Positions 1 to 6,096 of a stretch of 10,523 bases of DNA are shown here, in pieces. The translations under genes and the position numbers were made by a program. Origin of the DNA: Caldilineaceae bacterium (GTDB lineage: Bacteria > Chloroflexota > Anaerolineae > Caldilineales > Caldilineaceae); NCBI GenBank assembly GCA_012032975.1, contig JAAUPU010000033.1:1-10523 (forward strand), in the 5' to 3' direction. The number at the start of each line of letters is the position of its first letter. Position 1 is the stretch's first letter. Under the pieces are notes generated by a model. The model was given only the letters and a program-made list of their open reading frames with translations. It was not told where the DNA came from and did no database searches.

Positions 1-68
1 CTGATGATTACTTGCACCGCGACAAGACGGCCACCATCTTTTGGCCAACACATTGCGCTGACCAAAAC

Positions 69-75
69 GGAAAGG
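69..75 (+). promoter_or_regulatory. Ribosome binding site deciding the start at 85
   Basis: GGAAAGG lies 9 bases before ATG 85. It favours that start over the upstream TTG at 12, which has no such site within the window and is in the other reading frame. Confidence 0.5.
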
Positions 76-84
76 TTTGCAAAG

Positions 85-647
85 ATGATCGGTGGAGGAC
101 GAATCGTCGGGATCATCCTGATGGGCTGAGCGGGCTGCTCTTGCTGGCCTTTCTCGGCTGGATCGTGACCGCGTTGGGAACCAGCGAGACCAGCGCTGGC
201 GGCATGACCCTCGGCATCCTGCTTGCGTTTGTGGTGCTGGGGCCGATCTTTGGCATTGGCGCCTATCTGTTCCGCAAGGGTTCGGCGGAGAGCGCACAAT
301 ATGCGTTTGCCCAGCAAGAGAAGAAGATACTCAACATGGTGCTCGCCCAGGGGCAGGTGACGATCCGCGAATTGGTCATCGAACTGGAAGAGTCACAGGA
401 AGAGATCGAAGAGATGATCCGCGATCTGGTGGGCAAGCAGCTCTTCAGCGGTGCGATCAACTGGGAAAAGGGGCTGCTCTACAGTGTCGAAAGTCAGGCG
501 CTGACCGACGACCACAAATGCCCCAATTGTGGCGGTGAACTCACCTTCGCGGGAAAGGGGCTGATTGTTTGCCCGTATTGCGGGAGCGAGGTATTCTTGA
601 CCAAACGGGCCGCCGCGTCCACGGCAGAAACCGACGTTTCTGCATAG
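85..647 (+). CDS. Membrane protein with winged-helix-like segment and C-terminal zinc ribbon (frameshifted near its start)
   Basis: I do not recognise a named family. Read from ATG 85 with one lost base restored near 126, it gives about 187 residues. The N-terminal hydrophobic helix (RIVGIILMG continuing as LSGLLLLAFLGWIV) straddles the frame change. A second membrane helix follows (GMTLGILLAFVVLGPIFGIGAYLF). Then comes a charged cytoplasmic part (QQEKKILNMVLAQGQVTIRELV..., rich in Glu) that resembles a winged helix. It ends in a zinc ribbon with two CPxCG knuckles (CPNCGG and CPYCG, 14 residues between the inner cysteines). ATG 85 is chosen because a Shine-Dalgarno-like GGAAAGG lies 9 bases upstream and it restores a complete first membrane helix. 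The frame that is open from 12 starts with a non-membrane, unconvincing stretch. It is the first gene of the + strand module, 18 bases before the next start. A sensor or adaptor role beside the SPFH protein is inference only. Confidence 0.7.
124..130 (+). other. Frame break in the first membrane helix
   Basis: The frame from ATG 85 reads ATG GGC TGA and stops at 127-129. The frame beginning with C126 (CTG AGC GGG CTG) carries on the hydrophobic helix without a seam. Restoring one C (GGC CTG instead of GGCTG) joins the two halves into a single membrane helix and a gene whose length is a whole number of codons. No heptameric slippery sequence is visible, so a lost base is the simplest reading. 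Confidence 0.7.
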
Positions 648-651
648 CCTC

Positions 652-660
652 AAAGGAGGA
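652..660 (+). promoter_or_regulatory. Strong ribosome binding site for the helical protein
   Basis: AAAGGAGGA is a near-complete match to the anti-Shine-Dalgarno. It is placed 5 bases before ATG 666, so it favours ATG 666 over the TTG at 663 immediately before it. Confidence 0.75.
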
Positions 661-665
661 TATTG

Positions 666-1250
666 ATGCCAGACCAATACGTAGAATTGGCCAAGGAAAA
701 CATGGGCGCGCTGGAGCGTCTTGTCAAGGGACTGCCCGGTATCCAGGGCTATGTCGACAAAAATCTGCGCCGCGACGCAGACAAGCGGCTGCGCACACTC
801 ATTGCCGGTCAACTGGAAGAGCAGAAGCAACGTCTTTTTGATATCCAGCAGAAGCTGCTCAAGGGTGGCGGCCTGAAGTGGCTCGACGACGTGGACGGCG
901 CAATCCAGAAGCTGCAAATTCTGATCGACCGCATCAAGACAGCCAGCTACGGCTATGCAGGTCTCTTCGACGCGGTGGCCATCCGCGAGGAGCAGTTGGA
1001 TGCGCTGCACCGTTTTGATGTCGCACTGGCCGGCCGCGTCGTGATGGTCGAAAACGCAGTCGATGCGCTGGCCGCTGCCGTTGCCAACAAGGAAGATGTT
1101 GGCGTCATCGCCGACCAGCTGACCGACATCGTGGCCGAACTCAACAACATGTTCAACCGACGGGAAGAAGCAGTGCTGGACACTGCGCTGCTGCTCGATA
1201 CATCATCCGTACCGGAGATCGATCCGACGCTGCTCGCAGAGAGCGAATAG
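666..1250 (+). CDS. All-helical soluble protein of unknown function
   Basis: A 194-residue protein that I do not recognise. It has no membrane segment, no signal peptide and no cysteines suggesting metal binding. The composition (many Leu, Ala, Glu, Asp, Lys, Gln; few Pro) predicts an almost entirely alpha-helical fold, probably helical hairpins or coiled coils. Heptad-like stretches are near residues 40-65 (LRTLIAGQLEEQKQRLFDIQ), 70-95 (DDVDGAIQKLQILIDRIKTA) and 105-165 (IREEQLDALHRFDVALAGRV and following). The start at ATG 666 is supported by AAAGGAGGA just upstream. It lies between the zinc-ribbon membrane protein and the SPFH gene, which suggests it is an accessory or structural partner of the SPFH scaffold. 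Bacillus ydjFGHI likewise places a helical protein (PspA-like YdjF) beside an SPFH protein, but I see no PspA sequence signature here, so that comparison is positional only. Confidence 0.85.
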   Translation: MPDQYVELAKENMGALERLVKGLPGIQGYVDKNLRRDADKRLRTLIAGQLEEQKQRLFDIQQKLLKGGGLKWLDDVDGAIQKLQILIDRIKTASYGYAGLFDAVAIREEQLDALHRFDVALAGRVVMVENAVDALAAAVANKEDVGVIADQLTDIVAELNNMFNRREEAVLDTALLLDTSSVPEIDPTLLAESE

Positions 1251-1365
1251 AACCGTCCACTGCTTGCGCAGATTTCACAGATAACGCAGTGACAGTCGGC
1301 GAAACTGCGGATAGAAGAAGACGCGACATCGGCAAACGCCTGAAATTGATTGGAGAGAAAAAAAG

Positions 1366-2430
1366 ATGCCAAGAATTATCGACGTAATCGAAGCCGCCAA
1401 CCAAGGCCCCAACGAGATGGTCGTGCGGATGCCCGAATATGGCGCGGGAGATTTTCGGCTCGGCAGCCAAGTGATCGTGCGCGAGAGCCAGCGCGCCGTC
1501 TTCTACCGCGACGGCCAGTCGCTGGACCTCTTCGACCCAGGGCGCCACACCATCACCACAGCCAACGTCCCCATTTTGTCTGGTCTGTTACGCCTGGGAA
1601 CCGGCGGCAAGGACATCTTCACCGCCGAAGTTTACTTCACCAACATGCGTGAATTCACCGACATGAAATGGGGCACGCCGCAGCCCATCAGCCTGCGCGA
1701 CACCGACCTTGGCCTGGTACGGCTGCGTGCGTTTGGCCAATACACCATGCAGATCAGCGACCCCAAGCGCTTCGTGGACCAGATCGTCGGCACCCAGGGG
1801 CTGTACAACACGTCGCAGATCGAGGACTATCTGCGCAACTCGGTCATCAGCCGCCTCACCGATGTGCTGGGCGAAAACATGACCAGCATCTTCGATCTGC
1901 CCCAGCTTTTCGACGAGATCGGCGCGGGGATGCGCGCCAAGGTCCAGGATGACTTCACCGCGATGGGCATCGCGCTGAAGCAATTTATGGTCGTCTCCAT
2001 CACCCCGACCGAGGAGACCGCCAAGGCCATCGACGAACGGGCCAGCATGGGCGCCATCGGCAACCTGGACGCGTACATGAAATTCAAGACCGCGCGTGCG
2101 GTCGGGGATGCCGCGCTCCAATCCGGCGGCGGCACTGGAGAAGGACTCGGTCTCGGCGCCGGCATCGGCATGGGCGCGGGCATGGCGGGCATGATCTCCA
2201 ACGCGATGGCCGGGACGCAACAGCCTGCCCAACAGCAACCAGCACAGGCTCAAGCCGCAGCGGCAGCCACTCCCTCCGTCATGACATTGGCTGAAGCTGC
2301 AGATTATCTCAAGGTGTCCGAAGCCGATGTCCAGTCGATCATCGACAGCGGCGAACTCAAGGCGCGCAAGATCGGCGCTTCGTATCGCATCAGCAAGGAC
2401 GCGGTGGACGCATTTCTTTCCGGGGCATAG
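1366..2430 (+). CDS. SPFH-domain (YdjI/'virion core protein' type) scaffold with C-terminal excisionase-type HTH
   Basis: A 354-residue protein. Residues about 35-235 form an SPFH/band-7 domain of the YdjI type. The hallmark stretch is at 38-75 (VIVRESQRAVFYRDGQSLDL, then FDPGRHTITTANVPI). The usual late SPFH helices follow (NSVISRLTDVLGENMTSIFD; GIALKQFMVVSITPTEE). Residues about 253-282 are Gly/Met-rich (GLGLGAGIGMGAGMAGM), the likely membrane-associating segment in this family. Residues 283-304 are a Gln/Ala/Pro linker. Residues 305-354 match the excisionase-type helix-turn-helix (MTLAEAADYLKVSEADVQSI ... RISKDAVDAF). Family members commonly carry a small C-terminal module such as a zinc ribbon or GYF-like domain in this place. 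SPFH proteins oligomerise at membranes and organise lipid or protein microdomains. The start is supported by GGAGAG at 1352-1357. It precedes an S49 protease gene by 101 bases. Confidence 0.88.
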   Translation: MPRIIDVIEAANQGPNEMVVRMPEYGAGDFRLGSQVIVRESQRAVFYRDGQSLDLFDPGRHTITTANVPILSGLLRLGTGGKDIFTAEVYFTNMREFTDMKWGTPQPISLRDTDLGLVRLRAFGQYTMQISDPKRFVDQIVGTQGLYNTSQIEDYLRNSVISRLTDVLGENMTSIFDLPQLFDEIGAGMRAKVQDDFTAMGIALKQFMVVSITPTEETAKAIDERASMGAIGNLDAYMKFKTARAVGDAALQSGGGTGEGLGLGAGIGMGAGMAGMISNAMAGTQQPAQQQPAQAQAAAAATPSVMTLAEAADYLKVSEADVQSIIDSGELKARKIGASYRISKDAVDAFLSGA

Positions 2431-2521
2431 CCCAAAAAATGTTTGCCGGCCAGACCCAGGAACACAGCGCATGTTCGGGTACGTCTGAGAGAATGGCGAT
2501 CAGTGTGGTCGCATCAGTTTG

Positions 2522-2529
2522 AAGGAGAT
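2522..2529 (+). promoter_or_regulatory. Ribosome binding site of the S49 protease gene
   Basis: AAGGAGAT sits just before ATG 2532 and fixes this start. The 2431-2531 gap shows no convincing terminator hairpin with a T-run and no clear -35/-10 pair, so co-transcription with the SPFH gene is plausible. Confidence 0.6.
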
Positions 2530-2531
2530 AC

Positions 2532-3515
2532 ATGCGAGCAAGTTTTTGGGAAGTTCTGGCCGGCATCGCCATCTTGGCGATCTGCCTGGCCGCAGGGATC
2601 GTCATTGCGGGCAGAATCGCGCCCCAACCGGTGATCGGCGTCCTCCGCCTGGAAGGGGCGATTGATTTCGTCAGCGCCGACCATGTCCAGGATGTGATCG
2701 ACGCGGCGCGGCGCGATGGTCGGGTTGCCGGCGTCGTCCTGGAAATCGCCAGCCCAGGCGGGTTCGCCACCAGCAGCGAGAGCATCTTTTACAGCCTGCT
2801 GCAACTGCGCGACGAAAAGCCCCTCGTGACCGCAGTCGATGGCATCGCGGTCAGCGGCGGCTACTACATCGCAGCGGCCGGCAACCAGATCTTCGCACCG
2901 GCCAGTTCCTACGTTGGAAACATCGGCACACGCGGGCCGCGACCACAGGACCCCACCATTTCGCCCGACGAACTGAGCAGTGGACCCTATAAGCTGAGCG
3001 GCGGCAACCGCTTCGACCGCATCCACCAGTTGGATTTGGTCAAGGATGCCTTTGTGAGCAATGTCGTCCACCAGCGGGCCAATGCCTCTGTCAACCCGCT
3101 CGGCATTGACGCCAACGCCATTGCCGAGGCGCGCATCTATCTGGGCAGCGAAGCAGTCGCGGTCGGCCTGGTGGATGCGGAAGGCGGGCGCAGCGATGCG
3201 ATACAGGCTGTGGCTGACCTTGCCGGCGTGGAAAGCTACGCGGTGCGCAACCTCGACGAGTACCTTGGCATCATGCAGGAAACGCCGCCGCTGGGATTGG
3301 AAAGCGCCGTGAAATCCATGGTCGAGCAAGCGCCACCAGATGCTGTCTATCTGTTGGATAGCCGCATCGCCTTGCCCGATCTGGCAGCAGCCAACGAAGT
3401 CGAGCGCCATCTGCTACGCCTGCGCGCAGCCGCGCCCGGGTCGTTGAGCACTCTCACCGATGCGCCAGCGCCCATCCAAGCGCCGGGATTCCGGCCACAG
3501 CCGGCCGGGGAATAA
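2532..3515 (+). CDS. Membrane-anchored S49 family serine protease, SppA-like
   Basis: A 327-residue protein with one N-terminal membrane helix (about residues 8-29, VLAGIAILAICLAAGIVIAG), so the protease part probably faces outward. Residues about 33-240 are a single ClpP/crotonase-like S49 domain. They include the oxyanion-region motif EIASPGGFATSSES (71-84), the nucleophile in AVDGIAVSGGYYIAAAGN (Ser108), the SYVGNIGT segment, and Lys154 in SSGPYKLSGG, which aligns by context with the general-base lysine of Bacillus SppA (Ser147/Lys199). The closing LGSEAVAVGLVDAEGG motif is also present. The length fits a single-domain SppA rather than the double-length E. coli form. About 85 residues of less typical sequence follow, ending in a Pro-rich tail. 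S49 enzymes degrade signal peptides or membrane-protein segments, and archaeal relatives cleave stomatin, an SPFH protein. The neighbouring SPFH gene makes a functional pairing plausible. The stop lies 6 bases before the next gene. Confidence 0.9.
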   Translation: MRASFWEVLAGIAILAICLAAGIVIAGRIAPQPVIGVLRLEGAIDFVSADHVQDVIDAARRDGRVAGVVLEIASPGGFATSSESIFYSLLQLRDEKPLVTAVDGIAVSGGYYIAAAGNQIFAPASSYVGNIGTRGPRPQDPTISPDELSSGPYKLSGGNRFDRIHQLDLVKDAFVSNVVHQRANASVNPLGIDANAIAEARIYLGSEAVAVGLVDAEGGRSDAIQAVADLAGVESYAVRNLDEYLGIMQETPPLGLESAVKSMVEQAPPDAVYLLDSRIALPDLAAANEVERHLLRLRAAAPGSLSTLTDAPAPIQAPGFRPQPAGE

Positions 3516-3521
3516 GCCCCC

Positions 3522-6040
3522 ATGACAAAACGTTCGTTCTGGATTCTCATCGCCGCAGTTGGCTTCATACTGCTGCTGCTGCCGCTCTTCTATCGCACTG
3601 CCATCCTGCGCTACGACAGCCGGACCTACGAGCCGCCTGCCATCCCAGTGTTGAGCGTGGCGAGCACACCCAAGCCTACCGGGACGCCCGCGCCTCTCAT
3701 GGTCGTTGAGGACGCAGTCGAAACGGAGTTGCGCCCTGGACCCGTGATCGTCGATCTGGCGCATGGCAACCGCATCGACCGCAGCAGTTTCCAGCCCCTT
3801 TCCACCGCGCTGGCGACCCACGGCCTCGGGCTAAAATTCTGGATCAGCGAGGTAGACATCCTCGCGCTCGATAACTTCTTCGACTACCCGGACCAGTCGG
3901 CTGACCTGGCCAAGCTGCTGGGCGACGCCAGCGCGCTGGTGGTCATCAGCCCGTTTTTCCTCTGGTCGTCCCAAGAAATCGCCCTGGTCGAACGCTTCGT
4001 AGCTGACGGCGGCCGCCTGCTGCTGATCAGCGACCCGGATGTAACCGGCGACGCCGCACGCGACATCAACAACCTGGGCGAGCCATTCGGCGTGATCTTC
4101 AACGAAGACTATCTGTACGACACCAAAGAGAATGACGAGAATTTCGTCCATATCTTCCTCGACCAGTTCGTGGACCAGGCAAGCGATCTGGCCGACAACG
4201 TCATCGCGCTCTATGGCGCACGCAGCATTAGCGGTGACATCCGGCCACAGGCCATCAGCGCGGAGACCACCCTGAGCAGTCTGCGCAGTGGCGTCAGTGG
4301 GCTGACGACCGTGGCGCTAGGCGACATGGAATCGAACCAAACCGCAGGACGCGTCCTGGCACTGAGCGATGTGGATGTGTTGACCGAACCGTATGTCAGC
4401 CGCCACGACAATCGGCGCGTCGTGGAATTCGCCGCCAGCTTCCTGGCCAATGGCGAACGCACGAACACAGTCACCGATTTTCCCGCCTATCTTGGCAAAG
4501 AGGTTGCGCTGATCTTTGGCGACTCGGACTCAGTGGATAGCGAGTTGCTGAAACAAGGCGCCAAGCTACAGACGACGCTGGAGCAGAGCGGCCGCTCGCT
4601 GACCCTGACCAGCGCGACAGCCATCTCCGCGACCCAAGAAACAGATGGCGACGCGCCCGGATTGGACGTCATCTATCTGGCCGACTACGAATCCGCCAAC
4701 GGATCGTCCGGCGTCCTGGCATCGCTGGGTCTGGAATTGGTGGAAGAAATAGAAGAAATAGAGGCGGAAGAGGATTCGGATCTGCCCTCCTCTGGATCGG
4801 AAGAAGGCGCGGATGCGGCCGAAACACCGGTCCCGCCGACAGCAACTGTGGAAGCCAGCGAGAATGTGACAGTGACGGCCACACCTGCGATCTCCGTCAC
4901 GACCGCGCTGAGCGTGGCCACCGATGCCGCGGTGACAATGACAACCGCCATCACCGCCAACGTCGAAATGACCGCCAGTGCAACGACGGACGAGGATGCT
5001 GCCCAGCCGGAAGAACCGACAGCCACGCCAACGCCCAGCCCAACACCCGAAGTCAAGCGCTTTATTGTCACGGAGGACGGCTTGCGCCTGGTGGCAGAAG
5101 AGACCCTGCTCATCGATCAGAGCGAGGATGAGGTGGGCAACCGGCGCATCGCGGTGTTGGCCAACAACAGCGAGGCGATCGGTGCGGGCGTCAACCGGCT
5201 GTTGACGCGCGACTATGCCGGCTGCGTCACCGCGGCCAACCGGGTGATCTGCTCCTTTGATGGCAATGGCGAAGCCGCAGAAGGCAAGGAAGATGCCGAT
5301 GGAGCGGCCAGCGACAGTGACGATGCTGCACAAGGGCGCCCAACGCCCACAGGCGAACCAGCGGATGCGCCAGCAGAGGCGCCACCCACGGCGATGATCC
5401 TCGTGGTCGATGACGACCGCTTGGCCGCTGACGGCGAGACCAGCGAGGCCGACACCTATCTCAAACAGTTGACTGCGTTGGGCTATCGCCCGGACCTGTG
5501 GAGCACGCTCAGCAAGGGCACGCCTACCAGCGAAGAGATGGGCGAATACGATTGGGTGATCTGGAGTGGAGGCGGATACGAAGTCAGCGGACCAGACCCA
5601 GTCAACGATCTCCAATCCATGTTCGAATATCTCAACACAGGCGGCAACCTGACTGTCAGCAGTCGTCGCCCCTTCTTCGGCGCCGGCAAGGACGAACCGT
5701 CGGTGATCACGGATGTGGTCATCGAGACGGCGTACCTGAATTGGTGGTGGACCTGCCAGAAGGACCAATCGAGCTTGCCAATGGGCTACCGCCCGTTGCG
5801 CCGATGGCGGTGGAAAACGAAGACGGTGAGGAAGATGGCGCGATGGTTGCGCTCCGTCGCGGCCCAGAGAGCAATGCGGCCGGCGCTCCCCTGCTCTTCG
5901 TGGCCACCGACGAAGGCGATTCGCCGGAGGCGACCGGCGCGCGCTTATTGGTCCTGGGGATGTCGTTGACCTGGCTACCCGATGGGGTCGACGGCCAGTT
6001 GGTCACCAACATGGCCAATTGGATCCTGCAGCCCAAGTAA
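3522..6040 (+). CDS. Anchored DUF4350/glutamine-amidotransferase-like protein with acidic, Thr-rich linker (frameshifted near its end)
   Basis: The original frame runs 3522-5969, but its last ~80 residues (Arg/Trp-rich) are out of frame. With one lost G restored near 5732 the protein continues to 6040, about 839 residues. Residues 5-24 are a membrane helix with only a few residues before it. Residues about 73-310 resemble DUF4350, a class I glutamine-amidotransferase-like fold: VIVDLAHGNRIDRSSFQPLS, then ALVVISPFFLWSSQEIALVE and FVADGGRLLLISDPD. Residues about 320-405 look like a further alpha/beta unit. Residues about 406-510 are a low-complexity linker, first Glu-rich (VEEIEEIEAEEDSD), then Thr/Val/Ala-rich, ending TATPTPSPTPE. 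Residues about 623 to the end form another amidotransferase-like unit (AMILVVDDDR, EYDWVIWSGGG, YLNTGGNLTVSSRR) that closes, after repair, with GARLLVLGMSLTWLPDGVDG. No Cys-His catalytic pair was recognised, so binding rather than catalysis is likely. The start is 6 bases after the protease stop, suggesting translational coupling. Confidence 0.75.
4743..4760 (+). repeat. Two tandem 9-bp units in the acidic linker
   Basis: GAAGAAATA occurs twice head to tail and encodes part of the EEIEEIEAEE stretch in the linker. It is in frame, so copy-number change would lengthen the linker without breaking the gene. Confidence 0.6.
5728..5740 (+). other. Frame break near the end of the DUF4350-like gene
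   Basis: The upstream frame is sensible up to VITDVVIETA, ending in GCG 5730-5732. It then becomes LNWWWTCQKD, which is unlike the rest. The frame starting at G5732 reads VPELVVDLPEGPIELANG and runs to a stop at 6040 with a normal domain ending. One missing G (GCG GTA read as GCGTA) explains it. No slippery heptamer is visible. Confidence 0.75.
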
Positions 6041-6078
6041 CCGACACGGCCTCGAGTGCAGGTCCAAAGTCATTCCAG

Positions 6079-6096
6079 GCATTCTACGTAGAATGC
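6079..6096. repeat. Perfect 18-bp palindrome at the convergent gene junction
   Basis: GCATTCTACGTAGAATGC equals its own reverse complement. It overlaps the last four codons and the TAG stop of dnaE (6084-6086 on the - strand) and lies 38 bases past the stop of the + strand gene. As RNA it could fold to a 7-bp stem with an ACGT loop from either direction. No T-run follows on either strand, so it is not a classical intrinsic terminator. It could be a bidirectional transcription end or 3'-end-stabilising hairpin, or a protein-binding site. Confidence 0.6.

Noticed and set aside
124..130. Programmed ribosomal frameshift in the zinc-ribbon gene
   Set aside because: No slippery heptamer, stimulatory hairpin or internal Shine-Dalgarno is evident. 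Two other breaks in the window have the same lost-base form, so sequence error is simpler.
1258..1291. Inverted repeat CACTGC/GCAGTG between the helical protein gene and the SPFH gene as a terminator
   Set aside because: Only 6 bp with a 22-base loop and no T-run. It is within chance expectation.
2431..2531. Promoter or terminator in the gap before the S49 protease gene
   Set aside because: No convincing -35/-10 pair and no GC-rich hairpin followed by T residues could be found.
4566..5768. A 400-codon - strand open frame opposite the DUF4350-like gene
   Set aside because: The composition (Arg, Gly, Cys, His-rich with repeats mirroring the linker) is that of an antisense shadow. The + strand reading has recognisable domains.
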